This document shows, in pieces, positions 51,190 through 61,812 of a stretch of DNA of 64,000 nt. The translations under genes and the position numbers were made by a program. The notes beneath the pieces were generated by a model. It did not search any database, was not told the DNA's origin, and saw nothing but the letters and a program-made list of their open reading frames with translations. The stretch lies in assembly GCF_004959935.1 (NCBI RefSeq), contig NZ_SMYN01000012.1:1-64000 (forward strand), given 5' to 3'. Numbering within the stretch: position 1 is the stretch's first letter; every line of letters begins with the position of its first letter. The DNA comes from Falsirhodobacter xinxiangensis (GTDB lineage: Bacteria > Pseudomonadota > Alphaproteobacteria > Rhodobacterales > Rhodobacteraceae).

Positions 51190-52423
51190 CGTCCTCCTCC
51201 AACGCGAGCGAGGCCAGCGGGAGGCGCACCGTCACCACCGCACCGTCATCGGCATTATGGGCCGATACATCGCCCCCCAGTTTGCGCAGCGCGCTGACGG
51301 CAAGGAAAAGTCCCAGTCCCCGCCCCGCAGCACCCTTGGTCGATGTATAGGGCCGCCCGAAATCCGCCAGCATTTCCCGCGAGAAGCCCGGCCCCTGGTC
51401 GCGCACCGTCAGCACCAGATCCCCGTCCGAACGGGCAGCCTCCAGCGCCACCCAGTCGGGCGACACCTCATGCGCATTGTCCAGCACGTTCATCAACATC
51501 TTCTTCAGCGTGGCGTCCGAGACGATCGGGACATCATCGCCGAAGCGGTCCTCCAGCACCAGCCCGTGAAAGTTGCGCCCCTGAGCCCATTCCTGCGCCA
51601 ATTCCCCGACGAAGGCACGCACTCCGGTCACGCGCGGCGCCTCGCCCCGCACCTCGCCCGAGGTCATCAGGATGCCCGTCACGATGGCCTTGCACCGATC
51701 CACGGCCCGCTGCATCACGGCAATATCCTCGCGCTGTTCGGGGTCGGTCACGCTGCGACGCCAATCGCCAAGGATCACCGAGATCGAAGCCAGCGGCGTG
51801 CCCAGTTCATGCGCCGCGCCGGATGCGAACAGGCCCATGCGGACGATGTGATCCTCCTCGGCGGCGCGTTGGCGCAGGCGTTCCAGCCGCGCGGTGCGGT
51901 CCGACAAGTTGGCGGCGACGCGCGTGACGAAGGCCACGATCAGCACCGCATCCAGCGTCAGCCCGACGAACATGCCACCGATATAGACGGGAAAGAACTC
52001 CATCCCCTCGGGCAGAACCAGCGGCAGGTGAAATTCCGTCAACAGCGCGAAGATCACGCTCATCAACCCGACCAGCGACCAGCTTATCTCGCGCGGAAGC
52101 AGCACCGCCGACAGGGTGATCTGCAAGAGAAACAGTGTGGTGAACGGGTTCGTCGCACCGCCCGACAGCGCAAGCTGCGTCGCCAGCGCCAGAACGTCGA
52201 TCAGCAATTCGACCGGAAGCGCCCATTTCCAGCGCCGCAGCCGCGTCAGGCTGATCAGGTTGACCGCGACCAGCACCGCCACCACCAGCCCCATCGGCAA
52301 AAGCGGCAGGCGGATTCCGATGATGTTATGTGCCACAAGGATCGTCGCGATCTGACCCGCCACCGCCAGCCAGCGCAACTGCACCAGCAGCGCAAGATCC
52401 CTGCCATCGGTGGTCTGGTCCAT
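51182..52423 (-). CDS. regB: Redox sensor histidine kinase, RegB/ActS/PrrB family
   Basis: A 413-residue membrane kinase. Six N-terminal helices (residues about 20-160) include the GGATNPF segment (canonical RegB: GGxxNPF) between helices 3 and 4, tied to quinone sensing. The H-box GAAHELGTPLASI lies near 205. The conserved redox cysteine is present in VDRCKAIVTGIL near 241, and the ATPase boxes end in DQGPGFSREML and GRGLGLFLAVSAL. All known sensing elements are present. The start at 52423 shares a base with the SURF1 stop (TGATG), coupling the sensor to quinol oxidase expression. Confidence 0.9.
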   Translation of the reverse strand: MDQTTDGRDLALLVQLRWLAVAGQIATILVAHNIIGIRLPLLPMGLVVAVLVAVNLISLTRLRRWKWALPVELLIDVLALATQLALSGGATNPFTTLFLLQITLSAVLLPREISWSLVGLMSVIFALLTEFHLPLVLPEGMEFFPVYIGGMFVGLTLDAVLIVAFVTRVAANLSDRTARLERLRQRAAEEDHIVRMGLFASGAAHELGTPLASISVILGDWRRSVTDPEQREDIAVMQRAVDRCKAIVTGILMTSGEVRGEAPRVTGVRAFVGELAQEWAQGRNFHGLVLEDRFGDDVPIVSDATLKKMLMNVLDNAHEVSPDWVALEAARSDGDLVLTVRDQGPGFSREMLADFGRPYTSTKGAAGRGLGLFLAVSALRKLGGDVSAHNADDGAVVTVRLPLASLALEEDDV

Positions 52424-53133
52424 CAACCGCGCCTGAGCCGCCTCTCGTGCCGAGCGACATAGACCGTCGCGGCGACAAGACCAAGGGCCAGACCGAACCA
52501 TGTCAGCGCATAGCTGAGGTGGTTGTTGCGGAAACTGACCACCGTCAACCCGCCGATGGGCAGATCGCCCGTCCGGTCGGCGTCGACGAAGAAGGGCTGC
52601 AGATCGACACCCTTGGCAGCGCCGATGGCCGCCACATCGCGCGAGAACCAGCGATCCGCCGCAGGGTCGTTCTGCCTCAGGAAGCCGCCGCCCGGTTCGG
52701 TCATGCGAAGCAACCCGTTCACCGTCAACTCGCCTTCGGACGAAGGGATGGCAGCGCGCTGTTCCGGCAGCACGAAGCCGCGGTTGACCAGATAGGTGCC
52801 ATTCGCGGTCTGCATCGGGGTCAGCACCCAGAATCCGCCGCCTATGGCCGTGACTGCCTGCGTGAATACGGTGTCTTCATAAAGGAAACGACCCGACAGC
52901 GTCACACGGCGATATTCGTCTGCCGCCTGCGTGACCGGCCCGGTCGGCACCGGCACCGGCGGTTCCGCCAGCCGCGCCTCGACCCGGTGGATCAGGTCGG
53001 TCTTCCAGGACAGGCGCTGGACCTGCCAGATGCCCAGCCCCAGAAGCAGAACGATGCCAAGGGCGGCAAGCACCCCAAGCACCGCAAGCGTCAGGGCCGA
53101 TCGCGGCGCGCGTTCCGGCCCTGCCTCGGTCAC
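52423..53133 (-). CDS. SURF1-family oxidase assembly protein
   Basis: A 236-residue assembly factor with two flanking membrane helices (about 16-38 and 205-225) and a periplasmic domain. SURF1 landmarks are GIWQVQRLSWKTDLI and YRRVTLSGRFL near the start, FWVLTPMQTANGTYLVNRGFVL in the middle, and the end NNHLSYALTWFGLALGL. It begins at GTG 53133, overlapping the cyoD stop (GTGA). SURF1 helps insert heme during terminal-oxidase assembly, here presumably for the cyo enzyme. Confidence 0.88.
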   Translation of the reverse strand: MTEAGPERAPRSALTLAVLGVLAALGIVLLLGLGIWQVQRLSWKTDLIHRVEARLAEPPVPVPTGPVTQAADEYRRVTLSGRFLYEDTVFTQAVTAIGGGFWVLTPMQTANGTYLVNRGFVLPEQRAAIPSSEGELTVNGLLRMTEPGGGFLRQNDPAADRWFSRDVAAIGAAKGVDLQPFFVDADRTGDLPIGGLTVVSFRNNHLSYALTWFGLALGLVAATVYVARHERRLRRG

Positions 53134-53504
53134 TGCGGAACGCTCATCAGGTCCATGTCGTGACCCGGCATCATGTTGGTGTTCATGTGATACATGACCC
53201 AGATCGAGCCAGCCAGCATGATGACAACCACGATGATCGTGAAGATCAGCGCCGTCATCGTCCACCCCTCCTCGGCCGAGGAGGTCATGTGCAGGAAGAA
53301 GATCATGTGAACGATGATCTGCACCACCGCCATGCCGACCACGACCGCGACCGTCCAGCCCCTGCTTTCCAGCCCGCCGGTCATCACCAGCCAGAACGGG
53401 ATCGCCGTCAGGATCACCGACAGCACGAAACCGATGACATAGGATTTCATCGAGCCATGCGAATGGCCGTCGTGATGCGCGTCGTTATGCGAATGAGAAG
53501 CCAT
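53130..53504 (-). CDS. cyoD: Cytochrome o quinol oxidase subunit IV
   Basis: A 124-residue subunit with a His-rich N-terminus ([18 protein letters not shown]) and three membrane helices (VIGFVLSVILTAIPFWLV, TVAVVVGMAVVQIIVHMIFF and LIFTIIVVVIMLAGSIWVMY). This is the typical CyoD layout. The extended His tract is longer than in the E. coli protein and might hold copper or zinc. It shares one base with cyoC and overlaps the SURF1 GTG start. Confidence 0.9.
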   Translation of the reverse strand: MASHSHNDAHHDGHSHGSMKSYVIGFVLSVILTAIPFWLVMTGGLESRGWTVAVVVGMAVVQIIVHMIFFLHMTSSAEEGWTMTALIFTIIVVVIMLAGSIWVMYHMNTNMMPGHDMDLMSVPQ

Positions 53505-54124
53505 CAGATCATCCCCATCAGGTAGACGAAGGTGAAGACGCCGATCCAGATGACGTCCAGGAAGTGCCAGAACAGGCTCAGGCAGCCCAGACGGCGCTGG
53601 TTGGCCGCCGTCAGCCCGCGCTTGTGGACCTGCACCATCAGCGTGACCAGCCAGATAATGCCGAAGGTCACGTGCAGCCCGTGCGTTCCGACCAGCGTGA
53701 AGAAGGCCGACAGGAAGGCCGACCGCTGCGGCGTCGCGCCGATATGGATCAGGTGGTGGAACTCGTAAAGTTCGATGCCAAGGAAGGCGAGGCCGAACAG
53801 GCCCGTCACCCCCAGCCAGATCAGCACCTGACGGCTGTTGTTCTTCACCATGGCCAGCATCGCAAAGCCATAGGTGATGGACGAGAACAGCAGCATCGCC
53901 GTGTTCAGCGCGATCAGCTCCAGCTCGAACAGGTCCTTCGGACCCGGCCCGGCGGCGAAGTTGTTGCCCAGCACCGCGAACACCGCGAACAGCACGGCGA
54001 ACATCAGGCAGTCGCTCATCAGATAGATCCAGAAGCCCAGCATGGTGCTGTGACCTTCGGGATGATGCGGCTCCTCGGGCAGATGGAACGTTGCCCGGTC
54101 TTTGGGAAGGGTGATCGTGCTCAT
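53504..54124 (-). CDS. cyoC: Cytochrome o quinol oxidase subunit III
   Basis: A 206-residue subunit with five membrane helices ([37 protein letters not shown], and so on) and the closing [19 protein letters not shown] typical of CyoC/CoxC proteins. It supports the core subunit and is not catalytic. It overlaps cyoB by 4 bases (ATGA) and shares one base with cyoD. Confidence 0.93.
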   Translation of the reverse strand: MSTITLPKDRATFHLPEEPHHPEGHSTMLGFWIYLMSDCLMFAVLFAVFAVLGNNFAAGPGPKDLFELELIALNTAMLLFSSITYGFAMLAMVKNNSRQVLIWLGVTGLFGLAFLGIELYEFHHLIHIGATPQRSAFLSAFFTLVGTHGLHVTFGIIWLVTLMVQVHKRGLTAANQRRLGCLSLFWHFLDVIWIGVFTFVYLMGMI

Positions 54125-56112
54125 GCTTTCAGGCTCGCCAGTTGGGCTTCGCGCTTGCGCTCGGTCTCGATCACCTCATCCACGGGGATGTAGTAATCGC
54201 GGTCGTTGTCGAAGGTGTGATAGATCGCATAGCCGACGATCCCGATGAACGACAGCGCCGCCAGCCACCAGATATACCACACCAGCGCGAAGCCGCAGAT
54301 CACCGCCAAGGCCGACAGTATGACCCCCGCCCCGGTTCCGCGCGGCATGTGGATCTCGGCAAAGCCAGCCGTAGGACGCTGATAGTTCCGCGCCTTCATG
54401 TCGTGCCAGGCATCGACATCATGCGCGACCGGCGTGAACGCGAAGTTGTAGTCCGGCGGCGGTGAAGACGTTGCCCATTCCAGCGTGCGCCCACCCCACG
54501 GGTCGCCCGTGAAATCGCGCAGCTGGTCGCGTTTCCAGATCGACACCGCAATCTGGATCAGGAAGGCACCGATGCCGATGGCGATGATACCAGCACCGAC
54601 TGCCGCAATCTGGAACCAGATCTGCAGGCTCGGATCATCGAAGGTCCGCAGGCGGCGCGTGACGCCCATCAGGCCCAGAACGTAAAGCGGCGTGAAGGCG
54701 ACCCAGAAGCCGACGACCCAGCCCCAGAAGGAAACCTTGCCCCAGAACGGGTCGAGCTTGAACCCGAAGGCTTTCGGCCACCAGAAGTTGATCGCCGCGA
54801 ACAGGCCGAACACGACGCCGCCGATGATGACGTTGTGGAAGTGCGCGATCAGGAACAGCGAGTTGTGCAGCACGAAGTCCGCCGGCGGCACTGCCAGCAG
54901 CACGCCCGTCATCCCGCCGACCGTGAAGGTCAGCATGAAGGCGACCGTCCACATCATCGGCAGCTCGAACCGGATGCGGCCCTTGTACATGGTGAACAGC
55001 CAGTTGAAGATCTTGGCCCCGGTCGGGATCGAGATGATCATCGTGGTGATCCCGAAGAACGAGTTCACCGACGCGCCCGACCCCATCGTGAAGAAGTGGT
55101 GCAGCCAGACGAGGTAGGACAGAACCGTGATCACGACCGTGGCATAGACCATCGAGGTATAGCCGAACAGGCGCTTGCCGGTGAAGGTCGACACGACTTC
55201 CGAGAACACCCCGAACAGCGGCAGGATCAGGATGTAGACCTCCGGGTGGCCCCAGATCCAGATCAGGTTCACATACATCATCGGGTTGCCGCCCAGATCG
55301 TTCGTGAAGAAGTTCGTTCCCACGTAGCGGTCAAGCGACAGCAGCACCAGAACCACCGTCAGCACCGGGAAGGACGCGACGATCAGCACGTTCGTGCACA
55401 GCGAGGTCCAGGTGAAGATCGGCATCTTCATCATGGTCATGCCCGGTGCGCGCATCTTGATGATGGTGACCAGCAGGTTGATCCCCGACAGCGTCGTGCC
55501 GACACCCGCGACCTGAAGGCCCCAGATGTAATAATCGACGCCGACATAGGGCGACGCCCCGATCCCCGACAGCGGCGGGAAGGCCAGCCAGCCCGTCTGA
55601 CCATATTCGCCGATGAACAGCGAGATCATGGTGATGATCGCCCCGCCCGCCGTCATCCAGAACGAGAAGTTGTTCAGGAACGGGAAGGACACGTCGCGCG
55701 CACCGATCTGAAGCGGCACGACATAGTTCATCAGGCCCGTGACCCACGGCATCGCTACGAAGAAGATCATGATCACGCCATGCGCCGTGAAGATCTGGTC
55801 GTAGTGGTGCGCGTTCAGATACCCTTCGGACCCGTTGAAGGCGATCGCCTGCTGGACCCGCATCATGATCGCATCGGCAAAACCGCGTAGCAGCATGACA
55901 AGGCCGAGGATCATGTACATGATCCCGATCTTCTTGTGGTCGACCGAAGTGAACCACTCGTTCCAGAGATAGCCCCAGAGCTTGAAATAGGTGAGCGCGC
56001 CAACAAGGGCGATCCCGCCGAGCGCCACAGCCACGAAGGTCAGCTGGACGATCGGATCATAGGGAATCGCGTTCCAGTCAAGGCGGCCGAAGATGAATTC
56101 GGTAAGCGTCAT
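54121..56112 (-). CDS. cyoB: Cytochrome o quinol oxidase subunit I
   Basis: The 663-residue catalytic heme-copper subunit. The CuB ligand and Tyr-cross-link segment is [12 protein letters not shown] (His near 284, Tyr near 288), the further CuB ligands are in [11 protein letters not shown] near 333, and the heme o3/b ligands lie in [12 protein letters not shown] near 417-422. The N-terminal quinol-oxidase extension ([13 protein letters not shown]) distinguishes it from cytochrome c oxidase. It reduces oxygen to water with proton pumping, taking electrons from ubiquinol. The gap to cyoA is 13 bases, and it overlaps cyoC by 4. Confidence 0.96.
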   Translation of the reverse strand: MTLTEFIFGRLDWNAIPYDPIVQLTFVAVALGGIALVGALTYFKLWGYLWNEWFTSVDHKKIGIMYMILGLVMLLRGFADAIMMRVQQAIAFNGSEGYLNAHHYDQIFTAHGVIMIFFVAMPWVTGLMNYVVPLQIGARDVSFPFLNNFSFWMTAGGAIITMISLFIGEYGQTGWLAFPPLSGIGASPYVGVDYYIWGLQVAGVGTTLSGINLLVTIIKMRAPGMTMMKMPIFTWTSLCTNVLIVASFPVLTVVLVLLSLDRYVGTNFFTNDLGGNPMMYVNLIWIWGHPEVYILILPLFGVFSEVVSTFTGKRLFGYTSMVYATVVITVLSYLVWLHHFFTMGSGASVNSFFGITTMIISIPTGAKIFNWLFTMYKGRIRFELPMMWTVAFMLTFTVGGMTGVLLAVPPADFVLHNSLFLIAHFHNVIIGGVVFGLFAAINFWWPKAFGFKLDPFWGKVSFWGWVVGFWVAFTPLYVLGLMGVTRRLRTFDDPSLQIWFQIAAVGAGIIAIGIGAFLIQIAVSIWKRDQLRDFTGDPWGGRTLEWATSSPPPDYNFAFTPVAHDVDAWHDMKARNYQRPTAGFAEIHMPRGTGAGVILSALAVICGFALVWYIWWLAALSFIGIVGYAIYHTFDNDRDYYIPVDEVIETERKREAQLASLKA

Positions 56113-56125
56113 GGTGCGGGTTCCG

Positions 56126-57292
56126 TCAGAGGGCTTCGGCGCCGCGGGGCGTCCGTAGCAAAGTGAAAGTCGGGGTCAGCGACATGGCGGGCTGCGCCAA
56201 TGCGTGACCGCGGATCGGCGTCGCAGCCTTGGGATGCACGACTTCGGTTTCGGCCGCACCATACATGCGCTCCGAATCCAGCACCGTGCAGAAGGCATCG
56301 ACCGTGATCGGCGCATTGCCCAGCACCGTGCCGCGGCGGGCGTATTTGTCATGCGTCAACGCGGTGACGTTCATGATGCCGGCGATGCCCATGCCGCCCT
56401 GACGGTCCAGCGCCATCATCTCGTCCATGCACATCTTGCCAGATTCGACGCAGAAGTTGAGGATCGCGTGGTAAAGATCGGCATCGACCGTGCCGAACCG
56501 GGTCGGCGGGACATGCTCGCTGGGCTTTTCCAGTTCCAGATATTCGGCGCGGTCCAGCGCGGCGTCCGATGCGCGGACATCGGCGACCCATTGGTCGAAC
56601 CCGGCCTGATCCAGCGCATGGGCCTTGAACCGCATCCCCGAGAAACCGTGACCCGAGTAGTGCGACGAGAAGCCGTCATACACGCCTTCGTTGTTGAAGA
56701 CGCCGTTCAGCTTCGTCTCCATTGCGGGCATCGAATAGATCATGCCGGCCATCGCGGGGATGTAGAAGGCGTTCATCACCGAGGTCGAGGTCAGCGAAAA
56801 CTCGATCGGGCGATCCACCGGCGCTGCCAGTTCGTTCACTGTCGCGAAACCGTATTCGGGATAGATGAACAGCCACTTCCAGTCCATCGACACGACCTGC
56901 ACGCGCAGGGGCGTGTATTCCGCCTCGATCGCCTTGTCGGCCGAGATGCGGTCCAGCTTGCGATAGGGGTCCAGAAGGTGCGTGCCGACCCAGGTCAGCG
57001 CGCCAAGGCAGATGATGATCAGCAGCGGCGCCGACCAGATCACCAGCTCCAGCCGGGTCGAATGGTGCCATTCGGGATCGTATTCGGCCTCTCGATTCGA
57101 CGCGCGATACTTCCACGCGAAGAACACAACCAGCGCCATGACCGGCACGATGATAAGGAGCATGAGCCCCGTGGACAGAAGCAGCAGGTCGCGCTGCTGT
57201 GCGGCGATATCACCCGAAGGCGACAACACAACCGCTTTGCAGGACGCAAGAAACAGCAGCGATGCTATGGCGGCGAAGCGAAGGCTTTTCAC
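56126..57292 (-). CDS. cyoA: Cytochrome o quinol oxidase subunit II
   Basis: A 388-residue lipoprotein subunit starting at GTG 57292 after GGAAAAGCC. The signal peptide ends in a lipobox (FLASC, Cys near 18). Two membrane helices and a cupredoxin-like periplasmic domain follow ([18 protein letters not shown], then [23 protein letters not shown]), without the CuA cysteine pair, as expected for quinol oxidases. The C-terminus is longer than E. coli CyoA (about 315) by roughly 70 residues and includes [13 protein letters not shown]. It is the first gene of an eight-gene leftward operon. Confidence 0.93.
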   Translation of the reverse strand: MKSLRFAAIASLLFLASCKAVVLSPSGDIAAQQRDLLLLSTGLMLLIIVPVMALVVFFAWKYRASNREAEYDPEWHHSTRLELVIWSAPLLIIICLGALTWVGTHLLDPYRKLDRISADKAIEAEYTPLRVQVVSMDWKWLFIYPEYGFATVNELAAPVDRPIEFSLTSTSVMNAFYIPAMAGMIYSMPAMETKLNGVFNNEGVYDGFSSHYSGHGFSGMRFKAHALDQAGFDQWVADVRASDAALDRAEYLELEKPSEHVPPTRFGTVDADLYHAILNFCVESGKMCMDEMMALDRQGGMGIAGIMNVTALTHDKYARRGTVLGNAPITVDAFCTVLDSERMYGAAETEVVHPKAATPIRGHALAQPAMSLTPTFTLLRTPRGAEAL

Positions 57293-57375
57293 GGCTTTTC
57301 CATTCGACAAGGGCGGACAGGGCGGCCGGACTGCGGCCTTGGCAGGCCCATAAACCCGATGCCGCGAATGCAACA

Positions 57376-57397
57376 TTGGACAATTTGCCCAATCCAA
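57376..57397. promoter_or_regulatory. Dyad in the cyoA / MFS divergent promoter
   Basis: TTGGA (57376-57380) and TCCAA (57393-57397) form an inverted repeat with 12 bases between, located centrally in the roughly 160-base region between the two divergent genes. No FNR-type TTGAT-N4-ATCAA box is seen here. It might be an operator, but the arms are short. Confidence 0.25.
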
Positions 57398-57454
57398 AGT
57401 CTACTCGATCCAAGGCAGACAGCCAAACGACCAAATCGAATGGAGTTGACGCCA

Positions 57455-58774
57455 GTGACTACCCCGGCTTCCACCACAGCGGAACAGGACGCACGCGACC
57501 TTCATTCCGACACGCATCACGAGGCCGATCCCGGCGAGATCTCGATCGGTGTGATCATCGGTCGCACGTCCGAGTTCTTCGACTTCTTCGTCTTCGCGAT
57601 CGCAACCGTGCTGATTTTCCCGGCGCGGATCTTCCCGTTCGTGGACCCGCTGACCGGCACGGCCTATGCCTTCGCCGTCTTCGCGCTGGCCTTCCTGGCC
57701 CGCCCGCTGGGCACCGTCTTCTTCATGTGGGTGGACCGCCATTACGGACGCGGCGCAAAGCTGACATCGGCCATCTTCCTTCTGGGCACCAGCACCGTGG
57801 CGATGGGCTTCATCCCCAGCTATGACACGCTGGGCGTCTGGTCGATCTGGATCCTGTGCATCCTGCGCATCGGTCAGGGCTTCGCGCTTGGCGGCGCTTG
57901 GGACGGGCTTGCCTCGCTGCTGGCGCTGCACGCGCCGGAAAACAAGCGCGGCTGGTATGCGATGATCCCGCAGCTTGGCGCACCGCTTGGTCTGATCGTG
58001 GCATCGGGGCTGTTCTTCTATCTCGTCAATTCGCTTACCGCCGAGGATTTCCTCGACTGGGGCTGGCGCTATCCCTTCTTCGTGGCCTTCGCGATCAACG
58101 TCGTGGCGCTGTTCGCCCGCCTGCGGATCGTCGTGACCCCGGAATACGAGGAAATGTTCACGAATCGCGAACTCCAGCCCACCCTCGTGGGCGAGACGCT
58201 TCGCCACGAATCGCGCAACATCCTGATCGGCGCCTTCACCCCGCTGGCCAGCTTCGCGCTGTTCCACATGGTGACGGTGTTCCCGCTCTCCTACGTCTTC
58301 CTGTTCACCGACCAAAGCCCCGCACGCTTCCTCATCATCGAAGTGGTGGGCGCGATCGTCGGCCTGTTCGCGGTGCTGACCTCGGGCTTCATCGCCGACC
58401 AGTTCGGCCGCCGGACCCTGCTGGCATGGAGCGCGGTGCTGATCGGGGTCTTCGCGCTGGTCGCCCCCCTGCTGCTCAGCGGCGGCGAACTCGGCGAGCT
58501 GCTCTACATGATCGTGGGCTTCATCCTGCTGGGCCTCAGCTTCGGCCAATCCTCGGGGGCCGTCGCCTCGCGCTTCTCGACCACCTACCGCTACACCGGC
58601 TCGGCGATCACCTCGGACATCGCATGGCTGATCGGCGCAGGGTTCGCCCCGCTGGTCGCGCTGTGGCTGACGTCCAACCTCGGCCTCTGGACCGCGGGTG
58701 CCTACCTTCTGTCGGGCGCGGTGGTCACGCTGCTGGCGCTGCGGGTGAACAAGATGCTGGATCTGCGCAGCTGA
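57455..58774 (+). CDS. MFS transporter, MHS (metabolite:H+ symporter) type
   Basis: A 439-residue major-facilitator carrier. MHS/ShiA-ProP-type features are GRTSEFFDFFVFAIATVLIFPA at the first helix and FLARPLGTVFFMWVDRHYGRG at the 2-3 loop. I take GTG 57455 as the start because GGAG lies 9 bases upstream; an in-frame ATG at 57440 has no ribosome site. It is divergent from cyoA. It probably imports an organic acid or osmolyte; the substrate is unknown. A strong bidirectional terminator follows. Confidence 0.87.
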   Translation: MTTPASTTAEQDARDLHSDTHHEADPGEISIGVIIGRTSEFFDFFVFAIATVLIFPARIFPFVDPLTGTAYAFAVFALAFLARPLGTVFFMWVDRHYGRGAKLTSAIFLLGTSTVAMGFIPSYDTLGVWSIWILCILRIGQGFALGGAWDGLASLLALHAPENKRGWYAMIPQLGAPLGLIVASGLFFYLVNSLTAEDFLDWGWRYPFFVAFAINVVALFARLRIVVTPEYEEMFTNRELQPTLVGETLRHESRNILIGAFTPLASFALFHMVTVFPLSYVFLFTDQSPARFLIIEVVGAIVGLFAVLTSGFIADQFGRRTLLAWSAVLIGVFALVAPLLLSGGELGELLYMIVGFILLGLSFGQSSGAVASRFSTTYRYTGSAITSDIAWLIGAGFAPLVALWLTSNLGLWTAGAYLLSGAVVTLLALRVNKMLDLRS

Positions 58775-58794
58775 TCCGGCGACAGCACAGACGC

Positions 58795-58821
58795 AAAAGG
58801 GGGCCGCAAGGCCCCCTTTTT
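58795..58821. terminator. Bidirectional intrinsic terminator
   Basis: AAAAGGGGGCC (58795-58805), loop GCAA, then GGCCCCCTTTT and a further T. The 11-pair stem has an A-tract on one side and a T-tract on the other, so it can stop both the rightward MFS transcript and the leftward cysDNC transcript. Confidence 0.9.
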
Positions 58822-58838
58822 CATTTCGGTAACAAGGC

Positions 58839-60746
58839 TCAGCCTTTCAGAAGCTTGTCCACGATCAACTCCGCCGCCGCTTCCGCCGTCATGTCCACCG
58901 TGTTCACGGTGATCTCGGCCAGCTCGGGCGCCTCATAGGGGCTGTCGATCCCGGTGAAGTTCTTCAACTGCCCCGACCGCGCCTTCTTGTAGAGCCCCTT
59001 CACGTCCCGCGCCTCTGCAACCTCCAGCGGCGTGTCGACGAAGACCTCGATGAACTCGCCCTCCGCCATCAGGTCGCGCACCATCCGCCGCTCGGACCGG
59101 AAAGGGCTGATGAACGCCGTCAGCACGATCAGGCCAGCATCGGTCATCAGCTTCGCCACCTCGCCCACGCGGCGGATGTTCTCCACCCGGTCGGCATCGG
59201 TAAAGCCCAGATCGCGGTTCAGCCCGTGACGCACGTTGTCGCCGTCCAGCAGGAACGAATGCCGCCCCATCGCATGCAGCTTCTTTTCCACCAGATTGGC
59301 GATGGTGGATTTGCCCGACCCCGAAAGCCCGGTGAACCACACGACCCGCGCCTTCTGCCCCTTCTGCGCGGCATGAGCGTCGCGGCTGACATCCACCGCC
59401 TGCCAATGGATGTTCTGCGACCGGCGCAGCGCGAAATGGATCAGCCCCGCCGCCACCGTCGCATTGGTCATCCGGTCGATCAGGATGAACCCGCCAAGGC
59501 TGCGATCCTTGCCATAGGGCTCGAACACCAGCGGCCGGTCGGTGGAGATGTTGCACACCCCGATCGCGTTCAGCTTCAGCACCCGCGCCGCCAGATGTTC
59601 GGCGGTGTTGACGTTCACCTCGTATTTCGGCTCGGTGATCGTCGCTGTCACCGATTGCGTGCCCAGCTGGAGGATATAGGGGCGGCCCGGAAGCATCTCG
59701 TGCTCGTCCATCCAGATCAGCGTCGTCTCGAACTGGTCGGCCACCTCGGGCGGCGCATCCGCGACCGAGATCACATCCCCGCGCGAGCAGTCCACCTCGT
59801 CGTTCAGAGTCAGCGTCACCGCCTGCCCCGTCACTGCCTGTTTCAGCGCGCCGTCATAGGTGACGATGGCCTTCACGGTCGTCGTCTTGCCCGAAGGCAG
59901 CACCCGCACAGCATCGCCCGGCTTCACGCTGCCCGACGAAATCGTCCCCGCAAACCCGCGGAAGTCGAGGTTCGGGCGGTTCACCCACTGCACCGGCATG
60001 CGGAACGGCTGATCCGCCTGACCGCGATCCGAAAGCGGCACCTCCTCCAGATGGGTCATCAGGGTCGGCCCCTGATACCACGGCATCCCGGCAGAACGGT
60101 CCACGATGTTGTCGCCCTTCAGCCCCGAAATCGGAATCGCAACGAAATCCTTGATGCCGATGGAGGTCGCGAACTCGCGATACGATGCCACGATCTCGTC
60201 GAACCGATCCTGCGAATAGCCGACGAGGTCCATCTTGTTCACCGCCAGCACCACGTTCGGAATGCCCAGCAGGTTCACGATATAGCTGTGGCGGCGGGTC
60301 TGCGTCAGCACCCCCTGCCGCGCGTCGATCAAAATCACGGCAAGGTCCGCCGTGGACGCGCCCGTGACCATGTTGCGCGTGTATTGTTCGTGCCCCGGCG
60401 TGTCAGCGACGATGAACTTGCGCTTGTCGGTGGCAAAGAAGCGGTAGGCCACGTCGATGGTGATGCCCTGCTCGCGCTCGGCCGCCAGACCGTCTACCAG
60501 CAGGGCGAAGTCGATCTCCTGACCCTGCGTGCCGACGGCTTTCGAATCCTTGGACAGCGACGCCAGCTGGTCCTCGAAGATCATCTTGCTGTCGTAAAGC
60601 AGCCGCCCGATCAGCGTGGATTTCCCGTCATCGACCGATCCGCAGGTGATGAAGCGCAGCATCGTCTTGTGCTGGTGCGTTTCCAGATAGGCGTCGATGT
60701 CTTCGGCGATCAGGGCATCGACCTTGTATTCGAACGTATCGGTCAT
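58839..60746 (-). CDS. cysNC: Bifunctional sulfate adenylyltransferase subunit 1 / APS kinase
   Basis: A 635-residue fusion. The N-terminal GTPase half (CysN) shows [15 protein letters not shown] near 36-50, [12 protein letters not shown] and NKMDLV motifs, followed by EF-Tu-like beta barrels. The C-terminal APS kinase (CysC, from about residue 450) has P-loop GLSGSGKST near 470 and [17 protein letters not shown]. Together with CysD it makes APS and then PAPS from sulfate, ATP and GTP. It shares one base with the cysD stop (TGATG), so the two are translationally coupled. Confidence 0.95.
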   Translation of the reverse strand: MTDTFEYKVDALIAEDIDAYLETHQHKTMLRFITCGSVDDGKSTLIGRLLYDSKMIFEDQLASLSKDSKAVGTQGQEIDFALLVDGLAAEREQGITIDVAYRFFATDKRKFIVADTPGHEQYTRNMVTGASTADLAVILIDARQGVLTQTRRHSYIVNLLGIPNVVLAVNKMDLVGYSQDRFDEIVASYREFATSIGIKDFVAIPISGLKGDNIVDRSAGMPWYQGPTLMTHLEEVPLSDRGQADQPFRMPVQWVNRPNLDFRGFAGTISSGSVKPGDAVRVLPSGKTTTVKAIVTYDGALKQAVTGQAVTLTLNDEVDCSRGDVISVADAPPEVADQFETTLIWMDEHEMLPGRPYILQLGTQSVTATITEPKYEVNVNTAEHLAARVLKLNAIGVCNISTDRPLVFEPYGKDRSLGGFILIDRMTNATVAAGLIHFALRRSQNIHWQAVDVSRDAHAAQKGQKARVVWFTGLSGSGKSTIANLVEKKLHAMGRHSFLLDGDNVRHGLNRDLGFTDADRVENIRRVGEVAKLMTDAGLIVLTAFISPFRSERRMVRDLMAEGEFIEVFVDTPLEVAEARDVKGLYKKARSGQLKNFTGIDSPYEAPELAEITVNTVDMTAEAAAELIVDKLLKG

Positions 60747-61657
60747 CAGAAATACCCTTCCTGCTTCTTCTTCTCCATCGAGGCCGAGGCATCGTGGTCG
60801 ATCGCCCGCCCCTGCCGTTCGGACGTCGTGGTCAGCAGCATTTCCTGAATGACCTCGGGCAGCGTCGCGGCGGTCGATTCCACCGCGCCGGTCAGCGGAT
60901 AGCATCCCAGCGTGCGGAACCGGATGGACCGTTCCACCGGCACTTCGCCGATCCGAAGCGGGAAGCGGTCGTCATCCACCATGATCAGCAGACCGTCGCG
61001 TTCCACCGTCGGGCGCGGGGCCGAGAAATAGAGCGGGACGATCTCGATCCCCTCCAGATGGATATATTGCCAGATGTCCAGCTCGGTCCAGTTCGACAGC
61101 GGGAAGACGCGGATCGACTCGCCCTTGGCCTTGCGCGCGTTATAGGCGTTCCAAAGCTCCGGCCGCTGGTTCTTGGGGTCCCAGCGGTGGTTGGCACTGC
61201 GGAACGAGAACACACGTTCCTTCGCGCGGGATTTCTCCTCGTCGCGGCGCGCGCCGCCGAAGGCCGCATCGAAGCCGTATTTCGTCAGCGCCTGTTTCAG
61301 CCCGTCGGTCTTCCACATGTCGGTGTGGAGCGATCCGTGGTCGAACGGGTTGATCCCCTTCTCCATCGCCTCGGGGTTGTGATGGACCAGCAGCTCCATC
61401 CCTGCATCGCGGGCGGCCTTGTCGCGCAGGTCATACATCGCGCGGAACTTCCACGTCGTGTCCACATGCAGCAGCGGAAAGGGCGGCGGCGCGGGATAGA
61501 ACGCCTTTTTCGCCAGATGCAGCATGCAGGCCGAATCCTTGCCAACCGAATAGAGCATCACCGGATTGGTCGCGGTTGCCACCACCTCGCGCATGATGTG
61601 GATGCTTTCCGCCTCCAGCCGTTGAAGGTGGGTCAATGTCCGCTCGTCAAGTGCCAT
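60746..61657 (-). CDS. cysD: Sulfate adenylyltransferase subunit 2
   Basis: A 303-residue PAPS-reductase-like ATP-pyrophosphatase. Motifs are [11 protein letters not shown] near 38-48 (PP-loop), [20 protein letters not shown] near 150 and the closing [15 protein letters not shown]. The start at 61657 ([15 protein letters not shown]) is the family start, after GGAACC. It is first in the cysD-cysNC operon of assimilatory sulfate activation. Confidence 0.95.
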   Translation of the reverse strand: MALDERTLTHLQRLEAESIHIMREVVATATNPVMLYSVGKDSACMLHLAKKAFYPAPPPFPLLHVDTTWKFRAMYDLRDKAARDAGMELLVHHNPEAMEKGINPFDHGSLHTDMWKTDGLKQALTKYGFDAAFGGARRDEEKSRAKERVFSFRSANHRWDPKNQRPELWNAYNARKAKGESIRVFPLSNWTELDIWQYIHLEGIEIVPLYFSAPRPTVERDGLLIMVDDDRFPLRIGEVPVERSIRFRTLGCYPLTGAVESTAATLPEVIQEMLLTTTSERQGRAIDHDASASMEKKKQEGYF

Positions 61658-61812
61658 GGAAGGTTCCGCCGCTTGTTCCGAACCCAAGCTGTGCCACAAC
61701 CGGAGGCGGCGGTGAAGGCATTGCCGCGAAAAGGGACGGTGCCTTGCCGCCGCTGTGCGCCATGGAACAGGCATCCCCCGCGCCCCACCTGCGGGGAAAA
61801 TCGTTCCGCGTT

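Noticed and set aside
56204-57454. N-terminal extension of the MHS transporter frame by about 417 codons, antisense to cyoA
   Set aside because: The extension is an Arg/His-rich shadow of cyoA. The transporter begins at the first family-like residues near 57440-57455.
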